A DNA stretch of 64,000 nucleotides from Euryarchaeota archaeon UBA558 (GCA_002507175.1 DAZE01000012.1:821-64820); one strand, 5' to 3'. Shown: positions 49,249 through 58,487, numbered from the stretch's first letter. The notes: a model not told the origin generated them from the letters alone. A program made the numbers and translations.

Positions 49249-50253
49249 TTACATTGACTCGACCATTTTTCTGACTGATTCCTCTGGGGATATCTCACCG
49301 TCCAATAGGTCGCATAGGGAACTTAAGAATGGCGTATTCCATCCATTTCTATCCGCGGTATCGGCAAACATCCTCGCAGCGCGGACGCCCTCGGCAACCA
49401 TGGTCATCTCGTCCAAAGCCTGTCCTAGACTCTTTCCTTGCCCCAATTTCTCTCCCAGAGTCCTGTTCCTGCTGCGAGGGCTCGTTGATGTGACATACAG
49501 ATCTCCTATCCCCGCGGGCCCAAAAGCCGTATCGGGGCTGGCGCCCATCTTTGATAACAAGAATCTCCCCTCATTGAAACCTGCCTGAACTAAGGCCGCT
49601 TTCAGGTTGTCACCTCCAATTGAGTCCCTCAAACCATCAACTATGCCGCATGCTAGTGCCACAGTGTTCTTGTAAGCCCCCCATAACTCTGCTCCGACAG
49701 GATCGTCTGCAGAGGTCAAAATAAGGGTCTTCGTTGACAACCTTTGAGCTATTTTCATTGCTACAGAATCATCATCACATGCGACCAGGGCGCTGGTAAC
49801 TACTCCTCTTGCCACCTCAGGAGCAATTGTTGGCCCCGTCAAGACCAGAACTGGGTTTGATTTGCCCTTTGATTTCAATTTCTGCTCAATAGCATTTGAT
49901 ATCATACCATCCTCACTTGCCTCTTCAGGTGCTAGACCCTTTGCGAGATCCAGTATGACATGGGAAGGCCTCAAATCCGGCAATACCAAGTCAATTACCT
50001 CTAATATTACTCCGCTAGGGAGTGCGAAGACGAGGATCTCAGAACTATCCAATATGTCCCCATGTGCCATGGTGGCCTGTAAATTTGGCATTTCTACGCC
50101 TGGTAGATATTTATGATTGATGGATTCCATCATGAGTGACTCGTAAACGTCGTTTTCTATGGTCCAACCAATGACGGTGTGACCATCTTCGCTCCAAATC
50201 TTCGCTAAGGCAGTGCCCCAGTTTCCCATGCCAAATATCCCAATGCGCGCCAT
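49249..50253 (-). CDS. gpsA: Glycerol-3-phosphate dehydrogenase, NAD(P)+
   Basis: Makes sn-glycerol 3-phosphate from dihydroxyacetone phosphate. 334 residues with the Rossmann motif FGMGNWGTALA near 7-17, NHKYLPG, Lys105 in DLAKGL, TGPTIAPEVARG (family SGPSFAxEV), catalytic Lys195 in AYKNTVALACGIVDGL, Asp251 in GIGDLYVT and the RSRNRTLG loop. This is the bacterial/eukaryotic stereochemistry; most archaea instead use EgsA to make glycerol 1-phosphate. ATG start; TATA-like TCATAACA on the minus strand (plus 50286-50293). Important for the question of membrane lipid type in this lineage. Confidence 0.93.
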   Translation of the reverse strand: MARIGIFGMGNWGTALAKIWSEDGHTVIGWTIENDVYESLMMESINHKYLPGVEMPNLQATMAHGDILDSSEILVFALPSGVILEVIDLVLPDLRPSHVILDLAKGLAPEEASEDGMISNAIEQKLKSKGKSNPVLVLTGPTIAPEVARGVVTSALVACDDDSVAMKIAQRLSTKTLILTSADDPVGAELWGAYKNTVALACGIVDGLRDSIGGDNLKAALVQAGFNEGRFLLSKMGASPDTAFGPAGIGDLYVTSTSPRSRNRTLGEKLGQGKSLGQALDEMTMVAEGVRAARMFADTADRNGWNTPFLSSLCDLLDGEISPEESVRKMVESM

Positions 50254-50383
50254 GGAACCACCGATGACAGTCCGCGGTACGAATCTGTTATGACCTTGAT
50301 GGGGGATTTCAAGAGGCCAATGGGGTAATCTGCCCTAGTTTAGCTGACCAAATTGATTCGAACCCCAAATAATCGATCATAAA

Positions 50384-50401
50384 TCCAAACCTCAGTTTGG
50401 A
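50384..50401. repeat. Perfect 7-bp hairpin between gpsA and tRNA-Leu
   Basis: TCCAAAC, four bases, GTTTGGA. It lies 131-148 bases upstream of gpsA and about 77 bases before the tRNA. Neither position fits a promoter operator well. The rest of 50254-50477 shows only the gpsA promoter region and the tRNA TATA box. Confidence 0.3.
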
Positions 50402-50443
50402 CGTAGTTCAGATGAAAGACAAGATAACCCGCTCACGGCATTG

Positions 50444-50451
50444 TAAAATAT
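50444..50451 (+). promoter_or_regulatory. TATA-like box of tRNA-Leu
   Basis: TAAAATAT centred about 30 bases before the tRNA 5' end at 50478, the expected archaeal distance. Confidence 0.55.
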
Positions 50452-50477
50452 GGACGATGGCCCCCATGAAACCAAAG

Positions 50478-50561
50478 CAGGGGTTCCCGAGCGGTCAAAG
50501 GGGCTGGGTTTAGGTCCCAGTGCGTAGTGCTTCGCAGGTTCGAATCCTGTCCCCTGCACCA
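50478..50561 (+). tRNA. tRNA-Leu (TAG anticodon), CCA encoded
   Basis: Class II tRNA: acceptor GCAGGGG with CCCCTGC, anticodon stem CTGGG/CCCAG around TTTAGGT with anticodon TAG, a long variable arm (TGCGTAGTGCTTCGC region), T arm CAGGTTCGAATCCTG. Discriminator A at 50558 is followed by encoded CCA. No intron. Confidence 0.96.
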
Positions 50562-50628
50562 CACAAATACTTGCTATTTCTTGGAAATAAGCCAACGGCT
50601 TGATCAACTACCTCCCGAATCGATAACT

Positions 50629-52698
50629 ATGCCATCACGTGGCGAGGCTCATTCATTGGATCTCAACAAGGATGGAAAGGTAGACGTCGGAGATGTGGCC
50701 CACATATTCTCCGAAGCAGAGCGTGTTAGGTTAGACAGAGAATTAGACTCTATTAGAGAGAGAAGACTCGGAGACACCCGCTTCTTCAGATGGGCTGTCG
50801 AGGACTACGTACTCCTATTCGGAGTTGCTTTTGGAGGATTCTTCCTATTGCTGATAGCCACCGCGAGTACTGGTATAATTTCAGGGGAATCAGTTGCAAT
50901 CGATCAGACTTTGTCAAAGACCCCGCTGGATAATGGGGGCGAATGTATAGACAAGCAAGGACAGATTTGGCTATCAGTATTCGAAGATCATCACGATCTA
51001 AGGATCAGGTCATATAACGTTCCGGAGATTGAAACGGGCATGATCGTCTCGTATACTAACCTAGAGGGGGTTGTTGTAGAGGAGGTCACACGTGGAGTCG
51101 GAGATCTGTCCATTGCCATAGATGGAGAGAATCTGTTGATAGGGGAACAGATAGTTGCCGTCTCAATACTAAACTTAAGTCACAACCCAGATTCTGATGA
51201 TGAGAACATCACTCTAGAATCCACTGAGTTTTTCTCTCAATCCTTTCCGATGGAAGTGGAAAATCGTGTCAAAGGATGGCTTTTTTCCAAGGGAGAGGTC
51301 ATTGACATTGATCTGAAGGAAACCGGGCCTCGAGCATGTCTTACCTTCAAAGATCTCGGTGAATGGGGGTGGCTGCTGATGGCAGCTGAATGGGCTGGTG
51401 GAAGAGAGACTGCCATGTTGACTGGTGGGAGCGGAGGCGTTCCTGCTTGGTGGATGGCGTTCGTCTCTCTTGGAATGTCAATCGTATTTCTGTACATCCA
51501 ATATCCACTGATGCACAAAATGTATCACCGAGAGGGCGAGGAAGCACTTAACAAAAAACAAGTCAAGAGGCTCATCTCTAGGATCCTAGAAAAATCTGAG
51601 AATGAGGCCACGATAGAAATCGATTTTGAGCTCCTCAGGATGCAAGAAAGATCGATCTCTATCGACGTTTTTGTCCCCTATGTCCTAAAACCCCGTAGTA
51701 TCATGACCCCAACGGACATAAGATCTATTCTAATGCGAGATCTGCTTTCGGAATTTGCAATTTTTGGAGAGATGAGGCCACTTCAACTCAGGGTACAATC
51801 AATCAATGCAATAAAGACAGGGGAGCAAATACTCTTGGGCGAAGACCTGACCATTGAGGGGTTCGATCCAACAATCATTGTCGATGATTACAGGCCCTTT
51901 TTCGAATCCATATCTATCGTTGGGACCATAGAAGATTCTGCGAGGCCAGTGATCCAAGAGTTACTGGACGAATATGATCTCGCGGACGAAGGAACCCTCG
52001 TTTCTGCAGACGATAACGCGGTGTATGTCAGGATGATATACAGGCCACGAGTAAGATTTAGTTATTTTTTGTTCCCACGAAACTTCATTGAGATAGAAAA
52101 TAGTCTCTCTGACAGACTAAAGAAAGGGCTTTCGAGCCTATTGGAAGGTAGAAAAGTGATTGTCAGCGCCAGAAATTTAAGACGTACCTTGGCCGATCAA
52201 GCAGTGGCTGGTAGGGTAGAGCAAGGAGGCTCAAACTTTGCAGGAGAGGCACTAGTTGCAAAACAACCTGGAATTACGGGGACACTCCTCCAAACTGTGG
52301 GAGGAGACATCCTTTCCAGTGTGGAGTACGTAGCCCAGAGGAATAGAAATAGAATTGATAAATATGGATTTTGGGGACTGATATTTTTCGTTTGGATACC
52401 ATTCATGGCAAGTGGCGTGCTCGTTGGGGCTATGCTAGGGTTGGTCGCAAGGATGAGGTTTGAGAGAGTGCTACTGGCAACTACGATCGGAGGCACAGCA
52501 GCATCAATAACCTGGGCTTACACCGCCCGAGGGATAATTGAGTTCATGGAGAGATATCAGGCTGAGGTTCTCATACCCTTCCTAATAGGGCTAGTTTTCC
52601 TATTCACATTCTTCCATCTTAGGAGAAATAAAAGGCTGAGGAGAGAGGAACTCTTCAGAGAATCAATGTCATTTTTCAATAGAGTTTCACTGGATTAG
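50629..52698 (+). CDS. Multi-span membrane protein with N-terminal EF-hand/dockerin-like loop
   Basis: 689 residues, not assigned. The N-terminus carries LDLNKDGKVDVGDVAHIF (residues about 10-27), a single EF-hand/dockerin-type calcium loop, followed by a charged helix and a transmembrane helix (about 57-80). A soluble beta-rich segment, a helix near residue 285-300, a large soluble middle domain (acidic, with VRINYRPRVRFSYFLFP-like strands), and three C-terminal transmembrane helices (about 585-608, 625-640, 650-668) follow. The frame is open back through the tRNA, so ATG 50629 is the first credible start. Lies upstream of the ABC exporter genes. Confidence 0.78.
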   Translation: MPSRGEAHSLDLNKDGKVDVGDVAHIFSEAERVRLDRELDSIRERRLGDTRFFRWAVEDYVLLFGVAFGGFFLLLIATASTGIISGESVAIDQTLSKTPLDNGGECIDKQGQIWLSVFEDHHDLRIRSYNVPEIETGMIVSYTNLEGVVVEEVTRGVGDLSIAIDGENLLIGEQIVAVSILNLSHNPDSDDENITLESTEFFSQSFPMEVENRVKGWLFSKGEVIDIDLKETGPRACLTFKDLGEWGWLLMAAEWAGGRETAMLTGGSGGVPAWWMAFVSLGMSIVFLYIQYPLMHKMYHREGEEALNKKQVKRLISRILEKSENEATIEIDFELLRMQERSISIDVFVPYVLKPRSIMTPTDIRSILMRDLLSEFAIFGEMRPLQLRVQSINAIKTGEQILLGEDLTIEGFDPTIIVDDYRPFFESISIVGTIEDSARPVIQELLDEYDLADEGTLVSADDNAVYVRMIYRPRVRFSYFLFPRNFIEIENSLSDRLKKGLSSLLEGRKVIVSARNLRRTLADQAVAGRVEQGGSNFAGEALVAKQPGITGTLLQTVGGDILSSVEYVAQRNRNRIDKYGFWGLIFFVWIPFMASGVLVGAMLGLVARMRFERVLLATTIGGTAASITWAYTARGIIEFMERYQAEVLIPFLIGLVFLFTFFHLRRNKRLRREELFRESMSFFNRVSLD

Positions 52699-52709
52699 AA
52701 TACGCACCA

Positions 52710-52715
52710 TTTATA
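52710..52715 (+). promoter_or_regulatory. TATA box of the LolD/FtsX-type operon
   Basis: TTTATA, a consensus archaeal TATA box, predicting a transcript start near 52740 and a leader of about 7-16 bases before GTG 52747 or ATG 52756. Confidence 0.6.
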
Positions 52716-52717
52716 GT

Positions 52718-52729
52718 AGATTTAAATCT
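52718..52729. promoter_or_regulatory. 12-bp perfect palindrome just downstream of the TATA box
   Basis: AGATTTAAATCT is its own reverse complement. It sits two bases after the TATA box and about ten before the predicted transcript start, where archaeal repressors commonly block RNA polymerase. Strong candidate operator for the ABC-xth operon. Confidence 0.5.
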
Positions 52730-52755
52730 GAGATTTTCAATAACCTGTGATACCC

Positions 52756-53448
52756 ATGCCCCTATTTAAAATGGAAAATATCCAGCGACACTATGAAACT
52801 CCAGCGGGAGTTGTAAAGGCGCTTGATGGTGTTAGTTTCAACGTAGAAGAGGGTGAGCGGGTTATTCTCCTAGGCCCATCAGGCTCAGGAAAAACTACAC
52901 TTTTGAACTGTTTATCTGGCCTAGATAGCCCAACCGGGGGGTCATACAAATTTCTTGGTAGCGAGGTACCACGCTATCATTCGGAAAAAATGACATCCTT
53001 CCGAAGGGAGAATATAGGATATGTTTTCCAGTTTTTCAACTTGCTCCAGGACCTTACTGTTCTCGAGAACATACTCTTGATCCAAGAACTTGCTGGGACC
53101 AAGAACCCCGCTCGCGCCAAGGAGCTTCTTGGGCTGGTGGGGCTACACTCTGAAGTCAACCGATTCCCCGGAGAAATCAGCGGAGGCCAACAACAACGCG
53201 TTGCCATTGCTCGTAGTATCGCCAAAAGACCCAAGTTGTTGTTGGGAGATGAGTTAACTGGAAATCTTGACACAGAAACCTCAAAGAAGGTCATGGAGGC
53301 ACTCGTGAATGCTTGTAGACAGGAGGACATAACCTCCGTATTCGTCACTCACGATGAGGGCTTGATTAGATATGCTACCCGAGTGATTCGAATTGATAGC
53401 GGAAAAATCGTCTCAGACGAAATTGTCACCAATGTTAATGAAGACTGA
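52756..53448 (+). CDS. ABC transporter ATP-binding protein, LolD/MacB type
   Basis: 230-residue ATPase. Walker A GPSGSGKTT, Q-loop FQFFNLLQDLTVLENI, signature SGGQQQRVAIARSIAKRP, Walker B LLLGDELTGNLDTETS (Leu in place of the usual Pro after Asp-Glu) and FVTHD. The LQDLTVLENI and TGNLD patterns are typical of the LolD/MacB/FtsE group that couples to FtsX-like permeases. GTG 52747 would add three residues. The permease gene follows after nine bases. Upstream are a clear TATA box and a palindrome. Confidence 0.92.
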   Translation: MPLFKMENIQRHYETPAGVVKALDGVSFNVEEGERVILLGPSGSGKTTLLNCLSGLDSPTGGSYKFLGSEVPRYHSEKMTSFRRENIGYVFQFFNLLQDLTVLENILLIQELAGTKNPARAKELLGLVGLHSEVNRFPGEISGGQQQRVAIARSIAKRPKLLLGDELTGNLDTETSKKVMEALVNACRQEDITSVFVTHDEGLIRYATRVIRIDSGKIVSDEIVTNVNED

Positions 53449-53457
53449 GGCGAGATA

Positions 53458-55899
53458 ATGTCAACCCTGTTGAATAAACGCTTGGCTCGTAGTCTATGGA
53501 GGACAAAAACCCGACTCTTCGCAGTCGTGATGATGGTATCGGTAGGGGCATTCGCAGGAATCACATTTAGCGGGTATTCGCACAACCTCGACGGCATGTA
53601 TGAAACACTGCATGCTGACGATGACAAGGGCGCTAATCTCGCCGACATATGGATAGACAACCGAAGCACAACCTGGTCCCACGAGGAAGTCATGAACTTC
53701 TGTGGCGCATTGGAAACATCATGGCCTGCAGATATGGCCGAACTGGACTCATGTGAGGGTCGAACAATCGTGCAAGGTACAATGTTTCACACAACCAATG
53801 GAGGCACACAAATAATCAACTCCCTCTGGCATGGTATTCCTGAGTTTGCCAACGCTGATAGGGTATGGATGCCATCAGGGCATAGTGAAGGCAGGGTAGC
53901 CTCTGCCGCTGATGAGATAGTCATTGATGCCCATGTCGTCGAAGCACTCGATTTATCATTGGGGGATACCGTTAACATCGGCGCAGGAAGTTCGCCAGTT
54001 GAGTTCTCGATCGTTGGGATTGGATATCACCCACTTCACGTTTTTATGGCTCCAGAGGGCTCGATTTTCCCTCCAGAGCCAGGTCAGTATGTAGTCGGGT
54101 ATGTCTCGGAGAGTGGCATGGCCCGTCTAACGAACAGTTCCATCGGCAACAGCAATACTATCATGTTGGATGTGGAAGGCACTCCTTCATTCGATCTTCC
54201 TGACACAGAAGAATACGAGGGAGATGAAATTGATCTGGTGAAAAATCTTGTTTCTGGAGCTCTAGAAAACACTGAGTTGGATGGTCGAATCAGGGATAGG
54301 GGTCAGAATGAGCCAGTTGAAATCATGCGGCAAGACCTTGAGGGCGCCAAGCGAACTAGCCTACCCTTTGCAGTTATGATTGCTGCTATCGCCTCAATCA
54401 CGATTGTCCTCAGCCTCCAACGCTTGGTACAAAGTCAAGCCAAAGAGATAGCAGCATTGCGAACGCTCGGCGTGAATAGAAGGTCATTGATGACTGGATA
54501 TCTTATCGCTCCACTTGCGATCGGTGCCACTGGCTGTGGGATTGGAGCAGTTATAGGACCATGGGGGGTTGACTACATGCTGGACTTCTACGAAGGCATT
54601 GTCGGCCTTCCCATCACGGACAGAGAAGTTCCATGGCCAATTTATTCAAACATCATGATTCCAACAATCGCCGTAGTTTTCCTTTCAGGGGCATTCCCTG
54701 CCCTAAAGGCTAGTAAACTCGATCCTCTGGAGGTGCTCAGCGGTCAAAATCAAATTCGAGTGGGATCGAATACTCTTCGTCGCCTAACTTCTTGGTTGCC
54801 AACCACTCTCGGACTATCTATCAGGTCAAGCATCCGAAAACCCGTTCGTTTGATGATGACCTTCCTCGCTGTTGGAATCTCTCTGATGCTTTTTGGCTCG
54901 GTCCAAATGATGTCGGCTGGACTTGAAGACACCATCGTGGGCGGACTAGAAGATCGACAATCCTGGGATGCCCAAGTCTACATCAACCAAGAGGGAGAAG
55001 ACAAGGTCATTGAATGGGCGAATCAACGAGGCGCCTCCTATGAACCGTTAATTGAGATGCCTTTGGGAGTAGTAGAGGATTCTGAGGGCTTGGACCGCAT
55101 TTTCACAGTGGTGGGACTCGACTCTTTTACAGATGGGTTGCGAAATGTCAACATCATCCAAGGCCAGCCACCTGAGCCCAGCACTAGTCCCCATGAGGTC
55201 TTGATCGACGAGGGTGCAGCGACATTCTTGGGGTGGAACGTTGGAGAAACACATACAATCTTGCTGAATGGAGCGGAACACGATGTCACAATTGTTGGAT
55301 TGACCCGGGGTGAATTAGCGCGAACGATGTATTTCATTAGGGCTGAACTGGGAGAGGCCTTGGGAGTCAACGCCACGTCAATCTACCTCACACTTCCCGA
55401 GGGGGTCGACGTCGATTCATCGCTTGCAGAAGTATCCATTGGAGTAGTTGAGCGCAAGACCCTCATTGAGGGCATGAACAGTCTTATCGACCAACAGACC
55501 CGAATTTTCCTTGCTATGATGTATCTTGGGCTCATGTTTACTATCGCAGTGATGTTCAATACAATGATCATGAATGTCGCAGAACGGGATTTTGAACTCG
55601 CAACACTTCGAGTATTGGGGGCATCAACCCTAAGTCTTGGAATTATGCTCCTCTTTGAAAGTCTTCTAATCGGAATCATTGGCGGTTTAATTGGCGTCCT
55701 CTTCGCATATGGCGGTGCGGTCGGACTGGCAGCCTCTTTCTCTACTTGGCAGTTCTACGTCACTATTTTGATAGTTCCTAGTGTAGCATATCAACTGATG
55801 TTGGGCGTGATTCTGATTGCAGTTGCAATGACTCCCATTGGTATATGGCGCTTGCGTCGGATGGATTTGGTGGAGAAGGTGAAGAACCTTACACAATAG
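53458..55899 (+). CDS. FtsX-like ABC permease with two extracytoplasmic domains
   Basis: 813 residues with a duplicated FtsX/MacB layout. N-terminal helix (RLFAVVMMVSVGAFAGITFSG) and large MacB-PCD-like extracytoplasmic domain (about 45-290); core helices near 303-322, 349-375 and 400-415; then a second set starting with LMMTFLAVGISLMLFGSVQMM, a second outer domain (about 500-660) and helices 680-700, 730-755 and 765-790. Likely acts with the upstream ATPase in mechanotransmission or export of a lipid, lipoprotein or peptide; substrate unknown. ATG 53458, nine bases after the ATPase gene. Confidence 0.9.
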   Translation: MSTLLNKRLARSLWRTKTRLFAVVMMVSVGAFAGITFSGYSHNLDGMYETLHADDDKGANLADIWIDNRSTTWSHEEVMNFCGALETSWPADMAELDSCEGRTIVQGTMFHTTNGGTQIINSLWHGIPEFANADRVWMPSGHSEGRVASAADEIVIDAHVVEALDLSLGDTVNIGAGSSPVEFSIVGIGYHPLHVFMAPEGSIFPPEPGQYVVGYVSESGMARLTNSSIGNSNTIMLDVEGTPSFDLPDTEEYEGDEIDLVKNLVSGALENTELDGRIRDRGQNEPVEIMRQDLEGAKRTSLPFAVMIAAIASITIVLSLQRLVQSQAKEIAALRTLGVNRRSLMTGYLIAPLAIGATGCGIGAVIGPWGVDYMLDFYEGIVGLPITDREVPWPIYSNIMIPTIAVVFLSGAFPALKASKLDPLEVLSGQNQIRVGSNTLRRLTSWLPTTLGLSIRSSIRKPVRLMMTFLAVGISLMLFGSVQMMSAGLEDTIVGGLEDRQSWDAQVYINQEGEDKVIEWANQRGASYEPLIEMPLGVVEDSEGLDRIFTVVGLDSFTDGLRNVNIIQGQPPEPSTSPHEVLIDEGAATFLGWNVGETHTILLNGAEHDVTIVGLTRGELARTMYFIRAELGEALGVNATSIYLTLPEGVDVDSSLAEVSIGVVERKTLIEGMNSLIDQQTRIFLAMMYLGLMFTIAVMFNTMIMNVAERDFELATLRVLGASTLSLGIMLLFESLLIGIIGGLIGVLFAYGGAVGLAASFSTWQFYVTILIVPSVAYQLMLGVILIAVAMTPIGIWRLRRMDLVEKVKNLTQ

Positions 55900-55907
55900 G
55901 TGGAAAA

Positions 55908-56699
55908 ATGAGGTTAGCTACTTGGAATTTGAACGGAATTAGGGCCGCTTACAAGAAGGGGCTGGATCAATTCATAAAAAAAATGGATGCAGATGTTCTT
56001 TTGTTCCAAGAAGTCAGGGCTTTGCCTGAACAGATGCCGGTGGATTGGACCCAACCTCCAGATTACAATGTCATTTGGCACCCGGCAGAAAAAAAGGGGT
56101 ACTCAGGAGTAATGACCTGCTCTAAAGATGAGATCATTGAAGTGAGAAGAGGGATAGAAACCAATTTGGATGACACTCTGGACCCAGAGGGAAGAGTCTT
56201 GGTCACGAGACACGGCGAATTTACCTGCATAAACATGTATCTCCCAAATGGATCTTCTAGCCTAGAGAGGCAACATTACAAAGATATCTGGTTAGAAGAC
56301 ATGCTGGTATGGAGTCAGAGCTTTCTAGCAGATTCGAAGCCCTCATTGTTATGTGGAGATCTCAATATAGCCCACACGGAGAATGATATTTGGAATCCCT
56401 CGGGGAATCGAAGAACGTCTGGATTTCTGGACCACGAGCGAGAGTGGTTCGACAGGTTGTTGCAATCCGGTTGGAAAGATCTTGTTAGAGTGCAATTTGG
56501 CGGTATCAAAGGTCCATATTCATGGTGGTCGAACCGAGGAAGGGCCCGAGAATTGGACAGGGGTTGGAGAATTGATTACATATTGGCAAATCCAGCAGCA
56601 GCAGATCGGTTTGTTCGAGCCGAGGTAATCAGAGAAGGAGGTCTGAGAATATCGGATCATGCCCCGGTAATTGCTGACTTCTCTGATCATGGGCACTAA
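55908..56699 (+). CDS. xth: Exodeoxyribonuclease III (AP endonuclease)
   Basis: Base-excision-repair nuclease that cuts at abasic sites and has 3'-exonuclease activity. 263 residues with the EEP fold motifs: WNLNGIRAAYKKG near 6-18 (Asn7), FQEVR with Glu35, NMYLPNGSS, CGDLNIAHTE, the DYILANP segment and the final ISDHAPV with the catalytic Asp-His. The frame is open upstream but ATG 55908 has AGGTGGA just before it. It follows the permease by eight bases and is probably in the same transcript, an unusual pairing. Confidence 0.95.
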   Translation: MRLATWNLNGIRAAYKKGLDQFIKKMDADVLLFQEVRALPEQMPVDWTQPPDYNVIWHPAEKKGYSGVMTCSKDEIIEVRRGIETNLDDTLDPEGRVLVTRHGEFTCINMYLPNGSSSLERQHYKDIWLEDMLVWSQSFLADSKPSLLCGDLNIAHTENDIWNPSGNRRTSGFLDHEREWFDRLLQSGWKDLVRVQFGGIKGPYSWWSNRGRARELDRGWRIDYILANPAAADRFVRAEVIREGGLRISDHAPVIADFSDHGH

Positions 56700-56729
56700 T
56701 TCAAACGCAATAACCACTCAGATTGAACC

Positions 56730-57524
56730 ATGACAACACCACTGAGCGACGCACTATCATCCCTCCTACCGGGTGGAAAAGGCGTTTGGGTACCCATGGA
56801 TCATGGACTCACTTCCTTCCCAGTTCAAGGCCTTCGGAACATCGAGAAGGCGATAGATGATTGCATCAAGGGTGGCGTGGATGCGATAGTACTACAGAAA
56901 GGTGTCATGTCACACCAAATCAACAGGCTCTCATGGCCAAATTTCATTATGCACGTATCAGCATCTACCATCCATGCAGGGCTCAATTCAGACACCAAGG
57001 TACCAGTCGGGGATCCTGGAGAGGCACAGGAAAGAGGCGCAGTAGCAATATCCTGCCAAATTAACTTGGGGTCCAATAATGAAGGCGAAATGATAAGGGA
57101 TGCAGGATTGCTTACCTCCGCAGCACTAGCTCATGACATGCCGGTGCTTGGTATGATCTACCCGCGAGGTCCTGGCCTAATCCCAATTGAGGGCGACAAA
57201 ACCAAGGGAGTCGCACATGCCGCGAGATTAGCTTGGGAGCTTGGATGCCATGTAGCAAAGGTACCATGGACAGGGAGTGCGGATTCTTTTCATGATGTGT
57301 GTTCGTCAGTCCCGATCCCTGTCCTGATTGCTGGAGGCCAGCCAAACACATCATTCGCTCAAACCCTCAAGATCGTTGAGTCTGCAATTTCTGTTGGCGG
57401 TGCTGGGGTCTGCATGGGTAGGCAGATATTCGGAGCTCACGATCGAATTGACAGAATAAGGGCGTTGAGGGCTATAATTCATGAGGGAAAAACCTCCAAC
57501 GAAGCCATTCAAATGATGGGGTGA
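56730..57524 (+). CDS. 2-amino-3,7-dideoxy-D-threo-hept-6-ulosonate synthase (class I aldolase)
   Basis: First step of the archaeal alternative route to 3-dehydroquinate, known in methanogens (aroA' of Methanocaldococcus): condensation that makes the aminodeoxyheptulosonate from aspartate semialdehyde and a sugar phosphate. 264 residues, DeoC/LacD aldolase family; MDHGLTSFPVQGL near 23-35 (Asp24), Tyr144 in MIYPRG and Schiff-base Lys177 in HVAKVPWTGSADSF. Gly-rich phosphate site VLIAGGQP and GAGVCMGRQIFG near the end. Assignment is supported by the next gene, dehydroquinate synthase II. First of four genes. Fructose-bisphosphate aldolase is the alternative, less likely here. Confidence 0.9.
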   Translation: MTTPLSDALSSLLPGGKGVWVPMDHGLTSFPVQGLRNIEKAIDDCIKGGVDAIVLQKGVMSHQINRLSWPNFIMHVSASTIHAGLNSDTKVPVGDPGEAQERGAVAISCQINLGSNNEGEMIRDAGLLTSAALAHDMPVLGMIYPRGPGLIPIEGDKTKGVAHAARLAWELGCHVAKVPWTGSADSFHDVCSSVPIPVLIAGGQPNTSFAQTLKIVESAISVGGAGVCMGRQIFGAHDRIDRIRALRAIIHEGKTSNEAIQMMG

Positions 57525-57530
57525 AAACCC

Positions 57531-58487
57531 ATGGAAGTATGGCTAGACTTCACTGCTGGAAAGGATTTCAGCGATATCGACTCTGCCATGATTGAAAATG
57601 TGCAGAGGCAATGGCATGGTGAGTCAAAGGATGTCGCGGAAGTGGAGATAGATGGTTTCAGAGGACAGGAAGAAGCCGCCTCTTTAGTAGGATTGGTTGA
57701 TTGGATACTCCTACGATGCTCTGATTGGACCATGATCCCCCTGGAGAACATAATCTCTTCCTCTAGGGGCACTGGAACAAGAATCGCCGCAGCAGTCTCA
57801 TCTTCGGATGACATAACCGGAGCAGGATTCGCGTTGGAACACGGTGTAGACGCTGTGCTTATACCACCAAAAATTGATTTGTTGAATTACTCCTTGGCCA
57901 TATCAAACCAAGTGGCGTCCAAGGAACGGACCCCTGATCAAGCACAATCGGTTTTGCAGTACTCCGAGGTCACTGACATCGCTGCAGTTGGAATCGGCGA
58001 TCGGGTTTGCGTCGACCTCATTGATACTCTTGAATTGGGGGAAGGCCTCTTGATAGGCTCAACAGCAAACGCGATGGTGATGGTCCATGGTGAAACCGTG
58101 CCCTCAGAGTATGTCCCCACACGTCCATTCAGGGTAAATGCAGGGGCAGTACACTCATACTGCCTCATGGCCGATCAAACTACGAAATATCTCAGTGAGC
58201 TGGTATCTGGGGACAAAGTCTCAGTGATTAATCTCAGAGGCACACTCAGGCATTCCACGGTTGGGAGAGTCAAAATAGAAAAGAGGCCGTTTTTACTGGT
58301 AAAGTACAGCGATGGCAGCGTTTCTGGACAGGCAGCACTCCAACAGGCCGAGACCATCCGCCTAGTTGGATATGAGGGGCTTGTTAGTGTCACCAACATA
58401 AATGTCGGAGATAGAGTGCTGACCAGGATGTCCACCGGTATGCGACACATTGGAAGAGAGTTGGATGGGGTGATGAATGAGAGATGA
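57531..58487 (+). CDS. 3-dehydroquinate synthase II
   Basis: Oxidative deamination and cyclisation to 3-dehydroquinate, the archaeal aroB' enzyme. 318 residues with IGDRVCVDLIDTLELGEGLLIGSTANAMVMVHGE near 163-195 (the family motif, here lacking the usual CSL cysteine), YVPTRPFRVNAGAVHSY, and the C-terminal GKSL-like block VNIGDRVLTR-type strands with barrel character. ATG 57531, seven bases after the aldolase gene; the stop overlaps aroK (ATGA). Together they supply dehydroquinate for AroD at 3203. Confidence 0.92.
   Translation: MEVWLDFTAGKDFSDIDSAMIENVQRQWHGESKDVAEVEIDGFRGQEEAASLVGLVDWILLRCSDWTMIPLENIISSSRGTGTRIAAAVSSSDDITGAGFALEHGVDAVLIPPKIDLLNYSLAISNQVASKERTPDQAQSVLQYSEVTDIAAVGIGDRVCVDLIDTLELGEGLLIGSTANAMVMVHGETVPSEYVPTRPFRVNAGAVHSYCLMADQTTKYLSELVSGDKVSVINLRGTLRHSTVGRVKIEKRPFLLVKYSDGSVSGQAALQQAETIRLVGYEGLVSVTNINVGDRVLTRMSTGMRHIGRELDGVMNER

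Noticed and set aside
50351..50365. tRNA fragment or attachment-site remnant on the minus strand (GGTTCGAATC)
   Set aside because: It shares ten bases with a T arm but no acceptor or T-stem pairing, and no integrase or element is near.
50392..50628. Open frames across tRNA-Leu, including the upstream extension of the 689-residue protein
   Set aside because: The tRNA cloverleaf with CCA occupies this DNA; these frames are by-products.
50638..50690. Dockerin/cellulosome role for the EF-hand loop of the 689-residue membrane protein
   Set aside because: Only one calcium loop is present and no cohesin partner is seen, so a cellulosome link is not supported.
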